From assembly GCA_963666755.2 (NCBI GenBank), contig CAXXGW010000009.1, positions 372,001 through 436,000 of the forward strand: a stretch of 64,000 bases of DNA, in the 5' to 3' direction. Below, piece after piece: positions 16,700 through 25,732 of this stretch (the stretch's first letter is position 1; each line of letters starts with the position of its first letter). This DNA comes from CAXXOK01 sp963666755 (lineage in GTDB: Bacteria; Bacillota; Clostridia; Christensenellales; Aristaeellaceae). The position numbers and the translations under genes were made by a program. Below the pieces are notes generated by a model. The model saw nothing but the letters and a program-made list of their open reading frames with translations. It was not told the DNA's origin and did no database searches.

Positions 16700-17431
16700 A
16701 TGCCGAACATCCGGTTGGATAAACTGTTGGCCCAAAGCGGAGAAAGAACGCGGAGCGAATCGGCTGGGCTGATTCGCTCCGGTTGCGTCACGGTAAACGG
16801 GCTGCCGGTGCGCGACCCCGCCGCGAAACTGGACGCGGAGCAGGCTACGGTGCTGCTTAACGGACAGCCGGTGGCGGGGGATGCGTTCCAGTATGTGCTG
16901 TTGCACAAGCCTGCGGGCATCCTGACCGCCGCGCGGGATGCGCATGCCCCCACAGTCATGGACTTGATGCCTGAGGCGCTCAGGCGACGTTCCGTGCTGC
17001 CTGTAGGCCGGTTGGACAAGGATACCACGGGCCTGTTGCTGCTGACCAACGACGGTGCGCTGGCGCACCGGCTGCTTTCGCCGCGCTGGCATGTGGTTAA
17101 GGAATACCTAGCCACGGTGGACGGGCCGCTTACGGAGGCCGACTGCGCCGCCTTTGCCGCGGGGCTGGAACTGAGCGATTTTACCGCCCTGCCCGCAGAG
17201 CTGGAAGTGCTGGAAAGCACACCCGATGCCAGCCGGGCGTTGGTGCGCCTGACGGAAGGGAAATTCCATCAGGTCAAGCGCATGTTTGAGGCGCGCGGGC
17301 GCACGGTTACGGCGTTGCACCGGCAAAGGTTCGGCCCGCTGCGGCTGGACATCCCGCAGGGCGAGCACCGCCCCCTGCGTGCGGAGGAAATTACGGCGCT
17401 GCGCGACGCGGCACAGGGAAATCAAGCATAA
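16700..17431 (+). CDS. RsuA/RluB-family pseudouridine synthase
   Basis: A 243-residue rRNA-modifying enzyme converting uridine to pseudouridine. An N-terminal S4 RNA-binding domain (NIRLDKLLAQSGERTRSE, residues 3-60) is followed by the synthase fold. The catalytic aspartate is Asp106 in GRLDKDTTGLLLLTNDG. EGKFHQVKRMFEARG is the usual C-terminal motif. Its length fits RsuA/RluB; whether the target is 16S or 23S rRNA cannot be decided. The start lies 2 nt after the preceding stop, so translation is probably coupled. Confidence 0.93.
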   Translation: MPNIRLDKLLAQSGERTRSESAGLIRSGCVTVNGLPVRDPAAKLDAEQATVLLNGQPVAGDAFQYVLLHKPAGILTAARDAHAPTVMDLMPEALRRRSVLPVGRLDKDTTGLLLLTNDGALAHRLLSPRWHVVKEYLATVDGPLTEADCAAFAAGLELSDFTALPAELEVLESTPDASRALVRLTEGKFHQVKRMFEARGRTVTALHRQRFGPLRLDIPQGEHRPLRAEEITALRDAAQGNQA

Positions 17432-17442
17432 GGAAGGTACAC

Positions 17443-18102
17443 ATGCCCGACCATTATTATACGGCCTCGCCTGCCAGCGAACACGCGCCGCTGGAGTTTG
17501 ACACGGTGTACCGCGGCCATGCGCTCCGGTTTGAAACGGATCGGGGCGTGTTTTCACGGCTGGCGCTGGATCGTGGCACCGAAATCCTGCTTGCGGCGCT
17601 GCCGGAAGCGCTGCGCGGCCGCGTGCTGGATATGGGCTGCGGGTACGGCGCGCTGGGCGTGAGCTTGGCCAAAGCCAGTCCGGCTTGCAGCCTTACGATG
17701 GCGGATATTAACGAACGCGCCGTTTCGCTGGCGGATCGTAACGCCGCGCGGAACGGCGTTACGGCAGAAACCCTGCAAAGCGACGGCTTTGCGGCGCTTA
17801 AGAGGCGGCAGTTTGACTGCGTGGTTACCAACCCGCCGATCCGCGCGGGCAAAAGCGTGATCTACCGCATGTTTGCCGACGCGGCGGCGGCGCTGGCCGG
17901 GGGCGGAACGCTCTGGCTGGTGATCCGTAAACAGCAGGGCGCGCCCTCGGCACTGCGTTATCTGCAAACCCTGTTTGCGGAGGTAACGGTGGTCACACGG
18001 GATGCGGGTTACTGGGTGCTCCGCTGCGCGGCGCCCCTGCTGCCGGGTGCGGCGCCTGTGCCCCCGGTGGAAACCGAAACGGAATGGGAAAGTGGGGATT
18101 GA
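17443..18102 (+). CDS. Class I SAM-dependent methyltransferase, RsmC/MTS-like
   Basis: A 219-residue methyltransferase. Motif I is LDMGCGYGALG (62-72), the acidic residue after strand 2 lies in MADINERA, and motif IV is NPPIRAGK (130-137). NPP is typical of enzymes that methylate exocyclic amino groups of RNA bases. Its size matches the single-domain RsmC-like proteins of Firmicutes. The start follows AAGGAAGG, 11 nt after the pseudouridine synthase. Its end overlaps the next start by 19 nt. Confidence 0.88.
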   Translation: MPDHYYTASPASEHAPLEFDTVYRGHALRFETDRGVFSRLALDRGTEILLAALPEALRGRVLDMGCGYGALGVSLAKASPACSLTMADINERAVSLADRNAARNGVTAETLQSDGFAALKRRQFDCVVTNPPIRAGKSVIYRMFADAAAALAGGGTLWLVIRKQQGAPSALRYLQTLFAEVTVVTRDAGYWVLRCAAPLLPGAAPVPPVETETEWESGD

Positions 18103-19295
18103 GACCCTTGGCGTTTGATGCAGCATTTTTTGACGAACCGATCGACCGGTGTTGCACGGCCTGTGACAAGTGGGATGGACTCGCGCAGCGGGAAGGGCGC
18201 GAGCTTTTGCCGATGTGGGTAGCGGATATGGATTTCCGCTGCCCGCCTGCCGTAACGGAGGCGCTGGTGCGCCGCGCGCAGCATCCGGTGTACGGATACA
18301 CCACCCCGACGGCTGCCTCCGTGGAGGCGATGCTGGATTACCTGCGCCGCCGCCATCAGCTGTCGCTCACGCCGGATCAGCAGCTGATGCTGCCGTGTGT
18401 GGTTACCGGTTTGCGGGCTGCGGTGCGCGCCCTGACTCAACCCGGCGATGCGGTGCTGGTACAGCCGCCGGTATACGGCCCGTTTTTTGACGCGGTGCGC
18501 CAGAATGGCCGCACGCTGGTGGAAAATCCGCTGCTGGCCGATGAACGCGGGTTCTACACAATCGACTGGAGCGGGCTGGAAGCCGCGTTTCAGGGCGGAA
18601 TCAAACTGATGCTGCTTTGCAGCCCCCATAACCCCGTCGGGCGGCTGTGGAGTGTGGAGGAATTGCAACGCCTCTATGGCCTGTGCTGCCAGTATGGCGT
18701 GCTGCTTGTCGCCGACGAAATCCACTGCGATTTTGTGTACGCACCGGGTGCGTTTTACAGCGCCCTGCGGCTGGATGAAGCGGAGGACGCGCCTTTGGTG
18801 GTATTGAGCAGCGCGAGCAAGACCTTTAACCTTGCCGGGTTGCAGCAGTCGGCCCTGCTGACACGCAACCAGAGCCTGAAGGCCGCGATTGCGGCGGAAC
18901 TGCGCGCGCTGGGCGCGGTCGCCGGCAACATCTTCGCGCTGGAAGCCACCGAAGCCGCCTACTGCGATGGCGACGCCTGGCTGGAAGGGCTGATTGCTTA
19001 CCTGGACAGGGCGCGCGCACTGTTGCGCAGCGAACTGACTGCCCGCCTGCCCGAGGCGGTGCTGACCCCGCTGGAGGCGACCTATCTGGGCTGGATCGAC
19101 CTGCGCGCCTACGGCCTGAGCACGGACGAGCTGATGCGCCGCACGCACGCGCAGGGCGTAGCCTTCACCCCGGGGCGCTTTTTCGGCCCGCGGGAAGGGG
19201 AAGGGTTTTTAAGGTTCAACTTCGCCTGCCCGCACAGCCAGACGGTGGAAGCGGTACGGCGGTTGGAACGGGCTATCAGACAGCCCGCACCGTGA
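18084..19295 (+). CDS. PatB/MalY-type PLP-dependent C-S lyase or aminotransferase
   Basis: A 403-residue fold-type-I PLP enzyme of the MalY/PatB group, which often cleaves cystathionine or cysteine conjugates. Signatures are LPMWVADMDF (42-51), CSPHNPVGR (179-187), DEIHCDF (211-217) and SSASKTFNLAG with the PLP lysine Lys246. The start is uncertain. The ATG at 18084 overlaps the previous gene and adds eight residues; a TTG at 18108 gives an N-terminus closer to family members (AFDAAFFDEPIDR). It stands between a methyltransferase and PepV in the long operon. Confidence 0.9.
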   Translation: MGKWGLRPLAFDAAFFDEPIDRCCTACDKWDGLAQREGRELLPMWVADMDFRCPPAVTEALVRRAQHPVYGYTTPTAASVEAMLDYLRRRHQLSLTPDQQLMLPCVVTGLRAAVRALTQPGDAVLVQPPVYGPFFDAVRQNGRTLVENPLLADERGFYTIDWSGLEAAFQGGIKLMLLCSPHNPVGRLWSVEELQRLYGLCCQYGVLLVADEIHCDFVYAPGAFYSALRLDEAEDAPLVVLSSASKTFNLAGLQQSALLTRNQSLKAAIAAELRALGAVAGNIFALEATEAAYCDGDAWLEGLIAYLDRARALLRSELTARLPEAVLTPLEATYLGWIDLRAYGLSTDELMRRTHAQGVAFTPGRFFGPREGEGFLRFNFACPHSQTVEAVRRLERAIRQPAP

Positions 19296-19320
19296 ACGAC
19301 GACCATTTGGAGGAACGAAA

Positions 19321-20697
19321 GTGGAAACTGTGAATCAGATCATCGAGGATAGTAAAACCCAACTGCTGGAAACCCTGCAACGCTGGATTCGGATTCCCAG
19401 CCTCAAGGCGGCCGCGCAGGAGGGCGCGCCGTTTGGCGCGGAGCTCCGCCGCGCGCTGGACGTGGCGCTTGCGGATGCGGCTGCGCTGGGGTTTGCCACG
19501 CGCAATATCGATGCCTACGCGGGCGACGTGCGCATGGGGCCGCTTGGGGTAGAACCGCTGGGCATTCTCGCTCACCTGGACGTGGTGCCTGTAGGCGACG
19601 GCTGGACGGTGCAGCCTTTTGACGCCGTGGTGGAAGGGGATCGCATCCTCGGCCGCGGCACCAGTGACGATAAAGGCCCTGCTGTCGCGGCGCTGTTTGC
19701 CATGCACGCGGTGCGGCAGGCGGGTATTCCGCTCAAACGCGAGGTGCGGCTGATCCTGGGCTGTGATGAAGAGTCCGGCTGGGAGGATATGGCGTACTAT
19801 CAGGCGCACTGCGATATGCCCAAAACGGGTTTCAGCCCCGACGCGAGTTACCCCGTGATCAACACGGAAAAAGGCGGGCTGGCAATGGAGCTGCGCGCCC
19901 CGGCGGCGACCGACGGCCTTAAAGTACGGCGCATTGCCGTGGGCGAGCGCCGCAACGTGGTGCCGGGCCTTGCCACCGCGCTGATCGAGGGCGACGCGGA
20001 TTTGTGCGAGCGCATCAACAGCCTTGCGCGTGAAATGACGCTGGATGTGGAAGCAACGCCCGCCGAGGGCGGCCTGCTGCTGACGGCGACGGGCATCAAC
20101 GGCCACGCGGCTTACCCGGAGTGCGCCCGCAACGCCATTGGCGAACTGCTGCTGATGCTGCGCGCGCTGGGCGTGACCGGGCCGCTGAAAACACTGGCCG
20201 ACGCAATCGGGCTGGAATACAATGGCCTGAGCCTGGGCATCAGCTGCTCGGATAAAACCAGCGGGCCGCTCACCTGCAATCTGGGCATCCTCCGATATGA
20301 CGAAACCGGGCTGTACGCGGTGTTGGACATCCGCTACCCGCTGCTGGCCAGCGGCGAGCGCATCGCCAAAACCGTGACCGGCGCGCTGGCGCCGGATATC
20401 GAGGCCACCGTGCTCTCCCTCAAGGGGCCGCACCACGTAGCGCCCAACAGCCCGCTGGTGACCACGCTGCTGAATGCGTACCATGAGGAAACGGGCCGCC
20501 CGCGCGAGTGCATCGCCACCGGCGGCGGCACCTACGCCCGCTGTCTGGAGGAGGGGGTCGCGTTCGGCGCATCCTTCCCCGAGGATGAGGACGTAGCCCA
20601 TCAGGCGAACGAATACATGCTGCTGGACAGCCTCTGGCAGAATGTGCGCATCATCGCCCGCGCCATTGTGATGCTGGCCGGAAAAACCGAAGATTGA
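19321..20697 (+). CDS. pepV: PepV-type M20 dipeptidase
   Basis: A 458-residue zinc metallopeptidase of the M20/PepV (Sapep) group that cleaves dipeptides in the cytosol. The expected metal ligands are visible: His85 in HLDVVPVG, Asp117 in GTSDDKGP, and the acidic pair Glu150/Glu151 in CDEESG. A conserved GGGTYAR and a C-terminal histidine segment (VAHQANEY) complete the site. The start is GTG after GGAGGAAC. Its length is the usual one for PepV. It is separated from the next gene by 58 nt containing a short GAAGCCGGGGCTTC hairpin. Confidence 0.93.
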   Translation: METVNQIIEDSKTQLLETLQRWIRIPSLKAAAQEGAPFGAELRRALDVALADAAALGFATRNIDAYAGDVRMGPLGVEPLGILAHLDVVPVGDGWTVQPFDAVVEGDRILGRGTSDDKGPAVAALFAMHAVRQAGIPLKREVRLILGCDEESGWEDMAYYQAHCDMPKTGFSPDASYPVINTEKGGLAMELRAPAATDGLKVRRIAVGERRNVVPGLATALIEGDADLCERINSLAREMTLDVEATPAEGGLLLTATGINGHAAYPECARNAIGELLLMLRALGVTGPLKTLADAIGLEYNGLSLGISCSDKTSGPLTCNLGILRYDETGLYAVLDIRYPLLASGERIAKTVTGALAPDIEATVLSLKGPHHVAPNSPLVTTLLNAYHEETGRPRECIATGGGTYARCLEEGVAFGASFPEDEDVAHQANEYMLLDSLWQNVRIIARAIVMLAGKTED

Positions 20698-20755
20698 CCG
20701 AAGCCGGGGCTTCGCCCGCCATCTGCGCCGGGCGGGGCCCCTTTCAGGAGGAACT

Positions 20756-21034
20756 ATGAGACTGGATAAATTTCTGAAGGTGTCGCGCATCATCAAGCGC
20801 CGGACCGTCGCCAACGACGCGTGCTCCGGCGGGCGCGTGAGCCTGAACGGCCGCGTGGCCAAGCCCGGCGCCGAGGTGTCCGAAGGGGATACGCTGGAAA
20901 TCCGCTTTGGCAACCGCATTGGCAAGTACCGCATCCTGAGCGTGAAGGAAACCGTGCGCAAGGAAGGCGCGGGCGACCTGTACGAGGTCTTGGAGGAGGA
21001 CGCGCAAACCCGGGCGGAGCGTGGGTTTGAATGA
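20756..21034 (+). CDS. S4-domain RNA-binding protein, RqcP/YabO-like
   Basis: A 92-residue S4-domain protein (MRLDKFLKVSRIIKRRTVAN, then GGRVSLNGRVAKPGAEV). In Firmicutes such short proteins (YabO, now RqcP) bind stalled 50S subunits with RqcH and help add alanine tails. The match rests on size and S4 pattern. It ends with a TGA overlapping the ATG of ispD (ATGA), so the two are translationally coupled. AGGAGGAAC precedes the start. Confidence 0.88.
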   Translation: MRLDKFLKVSRIIKRRTVANDACSGGRVSLNGRVAKPGAEVSEGDTLEIRFGNRIGKYRILSVKETVRKEGAGDLYEVLEEDAQTRAERGFE

Positions 21035-21729
21035 AAACGTACGCAATCGTGCTGGGGGGCGGCAGCGGCTCCCGCATGGGTGGGGATCTCAATAAGGTGC
21101 TGCTGCCGCTGCGGGGCGTGCCCGCCATCGTGCGTGCCATCGCGCCGTTTACGGGGCTTTGCGCGGGCGTGGTGGTGGTGGCCCGCGCGGGCGAGGCCGG
21201 TCTGGTGCGGCAGCTTGTGGATCGGTACGGCCTTGCGCGCGCGGTGATCGCCGTGGTGGAGGGCGGGGCGGATCGGCAGGATTCCGTCGCCAACGGCCTT
21301 GCAGCCCTCCCTGCCGATGCGCAGGGCGTGTTGGTGCATGACGGCGCGCGCGCGCTGGTCACCGTGCCGGTGATCCGCCGTGTGCTGGAATCGCTGGAGC
21401 AGCGCGGCTCCGGCGTGGCCGCCGTGCCGGTGACCGATACCATCAAGCGGGCCGACGCCTCCGGGCGCGCGCTGGAAACCCTGCCCCGCGAACCGCTGCG
21501 CGCGATGCAGACCCCGCAAGGCTTTGCCGTGCAGGCGCTGCGCGACGCTCACGCGCTGGCCGCGCGCGACGGTACCCGCGCCACCGACGACGCGGCGCTG
21601 CTGGAGCACGCGGGGCTGCCGGTGTACCTGTGCGAAGGTAGCCGCGAGAACATCAAGCTGACGACGGTGTTTGACCTGCGGGTGGCCGAGGCGATCCTCG
21701 CCGCGCGGGATGAGGAGGAGATTCCTTGA
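21031..21729 (+). CDS. ispD: 2-C-methyl-D-erythritol 4-phosphate cytidylyltransferase
   Basis: A 232-residue enzyme that transfers CMP to MEP, the third step of the non-mevalonate isoprenoid pathway. The nucleotide-binding loop is LGGGSGSRMGGDLNKVLLPL at the N-terminus. HDGARALV and the later TPQGF (MQTPQGFAV) are family signatures. Its length is typical. It overlaps rqcP by 4 nt and its stop overlaps the ispF start, so the two isoprenoid genes are coupled. Confidence 0.96.
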   Translation: MKTYAIVLGGGSGSRMGGDLNKVLLPLRGVPAIVRAIAPFTGLCAGVVVVARAGEAGLVRQLVDRYGLARAVIAVVEGGADRQDSVANGLAALPADAQGVLVHDGARALVTVPVIRRVLESLEQRGSGVAAVPVTDTIKRADASGRALETLPREPLRAMQTPQGFAVQALRDAHALAARDGTRATDDAALLEHAGLPVYLCEGSRENIKLTTVFDLRVAEAILAARDEEEIP

Positions 21730-22220
21730 TGCGCATCGGACACGGCATGGACGCGCACCGGCTGGTTGAGGGCCGTGCGCTGATCCTCTGCGGGGTATGC
21801 GTGCCCCATGAAAAGGGGCTGCTGGGCCACAGCGACGCGGATGTGGCGACCCATGCCCTGATGGACGCGCTGCTGGGCGCGGCCGCGCTGGGGGATATCG
21901 GCAAGTTTTTCCCCGACACCGAGGAACGCTACCGCGGGGCCTGCTCGCTGGATTTGCTCGACGTCGTGCTGCAGGCGCTGGCGGAAAAGAGCCTTGCGCC
22001 GGTCAATGTGGATGTGACCCTCGTGGCGCAGCGGCCAAAGCTGCGCCCCTACATCGATCTGATGCGGCAGACGCTGGCGGGGCGGCTGCGCCTGCCGGTG
22101 GACTGTGTAAGCGTCAAGGCCACCACCACGGAGAAGATGGGTTTTGAGGGGGAGGAGCTGGGCATCAGCGCCCATGCCGTTTGTCTGCTGGAAACGGCAC
22201 CCGCCGATACCGCCCCATGA
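21729..22220 (+). CDS. ispF: 2-C-methyl-D-erythritol 2,4-cyclodiphosphate synthase
   Basis: A 163-residue trimeric zinc enzyme that cyclises CDP-ME 2-phosphate, releasing CMP. The metal ligands are Asp8 and His10 (GHGMDAHRL) and His42 (DVATHALMDALLG). The phosphate loop LGHSDADV follows. A TTG three bases earlier would also be open, but the ATG at 21729 gives the standard N-terminus MRIGHG. A GAGGAGG ribosome site lies inside the end of ispD. It overlaps comEC by 4 nt. Confidence 0.96.
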   Translation: MRIGHGMDAHRLVEGRALILCGVCVPHEKGLLGHSDADVATHALMDALLGAAALGDIGKFFPDTEERYRGACSLDLLDVVLQALAEKSLAPVNVDVTLVAQRPKLRPYIDLMRQTLAGRLRLPVDCVSVKATTTEKMGFEGEELGISAHAVCLLETAPADTAP

Positions 22221-24616
22221 CAGGCGGCGTTGCGCGGTCTGCACGGCAGGTGGACCCGCGTGATCCGTGGGAGCGCAATTTTCAACTGCCGCTTGCGGCA
22301 CTGGCGCTGTTGCTGGGGGTCTGGCTGGGTGCACGCACGCAGCCGGGGTTCTGGGTGCTCTGGCTCGCGCTGGTTGCGCTGACGCTGGCCGTTGCGCTGC
22401 GTGCTTTGCGCCTGCCGTGGCTGGGGGCGCTGCTGCCGGTGGTGCTGGCTGTTGGGCTCTGCCTGACCTGGGCATGGCTGGAACAGCCCGCGCCCGCGCC
22501 CGGTGAATATGGAACCATCACCGCGACGGTATATGGCGACGCGGTGGAGCGCTCCGGCGGGCGAGTGGCCGTGGTGCTTTGCAACCTGACGCTGGACGGC
22601 GCGCCCCAGCCGGGCCGCGCGTACTGCACGCTGTACCCCGAGGGGGGCGTCACGGCGGACTCGCTGTTCGACGGCGCCGCGTTGCGGTTCTCGGGCAAGG
22701 TATACCGCCCGTGGGACAAGCAGAATGCCGAGGATTTTAACTTTCGGCTGTGGCTTTTGCAAAACGGCATTGGCAGCGGCGTGACCGGCGTGAAGGACCT
22801 TGCGGTGCTCAACACCCCTGCCACCGCGCCCTGGGCCGACCCGGCCGCGCGCATCCGCGCCGCGGTGCGTACGCGCCTGCAGGCAGCCCTGGGGGATGCC
22901 GCTCCACTGGCGCTGGCGATGCTGCTGGGGGATCGCGGTTCCTTGCAGGATGCGGATCAGGCGGCGTTCCAGCAGGCGGGCGTGGCGCACCTGATGTCTG
23001 TGTCCGGGTTGCATGTGGGGTTACTGGCGGCGGTACTGCTCGCGCTGCTACGCGCGCTCACGGTGCGCAAGGGGCTGCGCCTGCCGCTGCTGGCGGGTTT
23101 TCTGCTGCTTTATTGCGGGGCGACCGGCTTTTCCGCCGCCACGGTGCGCGCATCGGTCATGCTGCTGCTGGTACAGGGGGCGCAGGTTGCGGGGCGTAAG
23201 CCGCAGGCGCTGACCACCCTTTCAGCAGCAGCGATTGTGGTGCTGCTGCTCAACCCGTTGCAGCTGTTCTCAGCAGGGTTTGCGCTCTCCTTCGGGGCTA
23301 TGGCGGGCATCCTGCTGCTGTACCCGCGCTTTCAGGCGCTGCTGGAACGGGATGCGCGCAAGGCGACGCGCGGCGGCGCTTTACGTCGGCTGGCGCGCCG
23401 CCGTCTGGGCACGCCGGGCGAGGCGCTCGGCATCAGCCTGTCGGCGCAGATCGGGGTGCTGCTGCCGACGGCGGCGGCGTTCCACCAGTTGCCGCTGTAC
23501 GGGTTGTTTTTCAATGTGCTGGCGGTGCCGCTGGCGGGGCTGCTGGTGCCGCTGATTGCGCTCACGCTGGCGCTTGCCTGCCTGCCGCTGGTCGGCGGGG
23601 CGCTGGCGTATGCATGCGGCGTGCCCACGGCGGCGGGACTCCGGCTTTTGCAGGGGCTTGTGAACCTTGTTACCCGCCTGCCGTTTGCGCAGGTGCGCGT
23701 CGCGGAGCCTAGCGTATGGATTTACGCATCGCTGCTGGCGGCGGTGCTGGCCGCTTCAAGGGTGGTGCGCGCCCCGCTGCGCGCGCGTTTGTTGGCAGGC
23801 TCGCTGTGCGTGACGGTTGCCCTGACGGTTGCTGCCACGACCGCGCCCGCGACGGTGCGCTACCATCAGTTTGCCGTCGGGCAGGGCGATTCGGCGCTGC
23901 TGGTGGACGGGGCGGCAACCGTAGCCATTGATGCGGGGCCGTACGGCGGCGAGCTGGCAGGCCGGCTGCTGGCCGAGGGGCGCGATCTGGACGCGCTGCT
24001 TTTGACCCACCTGCACCGCGATCATGTGCAGGGTCTGCAAACCCTGCTGGACGACGGCATCGCCATCCGCCGCCTCTACCTGCCGGAAGGGGCGTTTACC
24101 GTCGAGGCGGACGCGGAAACATCCGCCATGCAGGCGCTCATCACGCAAAGCGGCATCCCGGTCACGTTTCTTGCGGCGGGCGAGTCGCTGGCGTTTGCGC
24201 ACACACGGATCGATATTCTCTGGCCGTCGGCCGGAAGTGCGCGGCCCGGTATTGGCGCGAACGACCGCTCGCTGGTTACCCGCATCCGGCTGGGTGGCCT
24301 GCGCATCCTGAGCATGGGGGATAACGGCGCGCTATACGAGAACTATGTTGGCTTGCCCTGCGACGTACTCAAGGTGGGGCACCACGGCAGCAACGGCGGT
24401 ACGACCGACGTGTTTCTGGGCCTGACAGACCCGGCGTTGGCTATCATCACCTGCGAGGCGGACGCTCCCCTGCCCGGCACGGACACGCTGGCACGCCTGG
24501 CCGCGCATGGCGCGCAGGTGCTGCGCACCGACCGCACCGGCGAAATCTGCATTGCGGCGGAGGGCAACCGTTACACCGTATCCACGTACCTTTCGGGAGG
24601 TAAGGATGAACCATAA
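22217..24616 (+). CDS. comEC: ComEC/Rec2 DNA-uptake channel protein
   Basis: A 799-residue membrane protein that transports single-stranded DNA during natural transformation. It holds N-terminal hydrophobic segments, an OB-like outer domain (about 90-190), the competence domain with many helices (VAHLMSVSGLHVGLL near 258, then about 270-530), and a C-terminal metallo-beta-lactamase domain. That domain has HLHRDHVQG (His598, His600, Asp602, His603) and HHGSNGG. The domain set is complete, so it is probably functional. The start ATGA overlaps ispF; an upstream ATG at 22181 would extend into ispF and is not preferred. No other com genes are in the window. Confidence 0.93.
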   Translation: MTGGVARSARQVDPRDPWERNFQLPLAALALLLGVWLGARTQPGFWVLWLALVALTLAVALRALRLPWLGALLPVVLAVGLCLTWAWLEQPAPAPGEYGTITATVYGDAVERSGGRVAVVLCNLTLDGAPQPGRAYCTLYPEGGVTADSLFDGAALRFSGKVYRPWDKQNAEDFNFRLWLLQNGIGSGVTGVKDLAVLNTPATAPWADPAARIRAAVRTRLQAALGDAAPLALAMLLGDRGSLQDADQAAFQQAGVAHLMSVSGLHVGLLAAVLLALLRALTVRKGLRLPLLAGFLLLYCGATGFSAATVRASVMLLLVQGAQVAGRKPQALTTLSAAAIVVLLLNPLQLFSAGFALSFGAMAGILLLYPRFQALLERDARKATRGGALRRLARRRLGTPGEALGISLSAQIGVLLPTAAAFHQLPLYGLFFNVLAVPLAGLLVPLIALTLALACLPLVGGALAYACGVPTAAGLRLLQGLVNLVTRLPFAQVRVAEPSVWIYASLLAAVLAASRVVRAPLRARLLAGSLCVTVALTVAATTAPATVRYHQFAVGQGDSALLVDGAATVAIDAGPYGGELAGRLLAEGRDLDALLLTHLHRDHVQGLQTLLDDGIAIRRLYLPEGAFTVEADAETSAMQALITQSGIPVTFLAAGESLAFAHTRIDILWPSAGSARPGIGANDRSLVTRIRLGGLRILSMGDNGALYENYVGLPCDVLKVGHHGSNGGTTDVFLGLTDPALAIITCEADAPLPGTDTLARLAAHGAQVLRTDRTGEICIAAEGNRYTVSTYLSGGKDEP

Positions 24617-25637
24617 CGATTTTTTTGAGGCAATCAAGGCCGGCACGCTCGGCGGGGTTTACCTGCTGGAGGGGCCGGAGGAATACATCAAGGATCAGGC
24701 GGTGGCGCGGCTTTGCCAGCGTCTGCTGCCCGCGGGGCTGGAAGCCATGAACCGCACGGAGTTGCAAAACCCCGATGCCGACGCGCTGGCCGCCGCGGCC
24801 GAAACGCTGCCCTTTATGGCGGAGCGCCGTGTGGTGCTGGTGCGCGACAGTGAGTTGCTGGTGTCTGGAAAAAAGGCCGACGACGCGCGGCAGGAAGGCA
24901 TCCTTGCCTATCTGGAAAACCCCGCGCCAAGCACTTGCCTCCTTTTTACCGTAAAGGGCAAGGCGGACGCGCGCAAGAAGCTGTACCTGAACCTGAAAAA
25001 GGCGGGCGCGATTGTCGATTTCAGCCCCCTGGGCGAGGCGGAGGCCGCGCAATGGGCGGTACGCACGCTGCGCGCGCTGGGCAAGCGCATGGACCTGAAC
25101 ACCGCCCAGAAGCTGACCTTTACCGTCGGGCGGGACGCGGCGCTGCTCCGGCAGGAGATGGAGAAGCTCGCAGCCTACGTGGGCGAGCGCGAGGCCGTAA
25201 CCGACGAGGATATCGACGCTGTGTGTGTGCGCTCGCTGGAATGCTCGGTGTTCCAGATGGTGGAGGCGCAGGCGGGCGGACGCATACAGGATGCCTGCAC
25301 GTTGCTTTCCGCAGTGCTGGAAGGCGGGGAGGATCGGTTTATGGTGCTGGCGCTGCTGCTGAGGCAGTACCGCATCCTATACCACATGCGCCGCCTGATG
25401 GCCGAACACGCGCCACAGGGGGAGCTGGGCTCGCTTTTGGGCATACCGCCCTTTGCGGTGGCGCGCACACAGGCGCAGGCACGCCGCTACCCGGTGGAGC
25501 GGCTGCGCGAAGCCTATGATTATCTGTATGAACTGGAGTTTGCGCTCAAATCGGGGCGCATGCCGCAGGAGGGCAGCGCCGAGGCGGCGCTGTTCCGGCT
25601 GGACGATATCCTGAACCGCCCGGAAAGCGGAAAATAA
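24606..25637 (+). CDS. holA: DNA polymerase III delta subunit
   Basis: A 343-residue clamp-loader subunit that opens the sliding clamp. The N-terminal part starts MNHNDFFEAIKAGTLGGVYL, with LLEGPEEYIKD. VVLVRDSELL and NLKKAGAIVDF belong to the degenerate AAA+ core, and the C-terminal helical collar ends ALFRLDDIL. ComEC followed by HolA is a common order in Firmicutes. The start lies in an 11-nt overlap with comEC, after GGGAGGTAAGG. A terminator hairpin follows. Confidence 0.92.
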   Translation: MNHNDFFEAIKAGTLGGVYLLEGPEEYIKDQAVARLCQRLLPAGLEAMNRTELQNPDADALAAAAETLPFMAERRVVLVRDSELLVSGKKADDARQEGILAYLENPAPSTCLLFTVKGKADARKKLYLNLKKAGAIVDFSPLGEAEAAQWAVRTLRALGKRMDLNTAQKLTFTVGRDAALLRQEMEKLAAYVGEREAVTDEDIDAVCVRSLECSVFQMVEAQAGGRIQDACTLLSAVLEGGEDRFMVLALLLRQYRILYHMRRLMAEHAPQGELGSLLGIPPFAVARTQAQARRYPVERLREAYDYLYELEFALKSGRMPQEGSAEAALFRLDDILNRPESGK

Positions 25638-25646
25638 ACAACGGCT

Positions 25647-25678
25647 AACCGCGCTTCGCCTTGCGGCAGAGCGCGGTT
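25647..25678 (+). terminator. Terminator of the long operon
   Basis: A 9-bp stem AACCGCGCT/AGCGCGGTT with a 14-nt loop, followed by TCTGTT, 9 nt after the holA stop. It overlaps the -35 box of the next promoter. Confidence 0.6.
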
Positions 25679-25689
25679 TCTGTTAAAAT
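25661..25689 (+). promoter_or_regulatory. Promoter of the XRE-cupin regulator gene
   Basis: TTGCGG (25661-25666), 17-nt spacer, TAAAAT (25684-25689). The -35 box lies in the loop of the preceding terminator. Confidence 0.55.
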
Positions 25690-25732
25690 AAGCCAAACTG
25701 TGCCCGAACGGCGAAAGAGGAGGCGTACTGCA

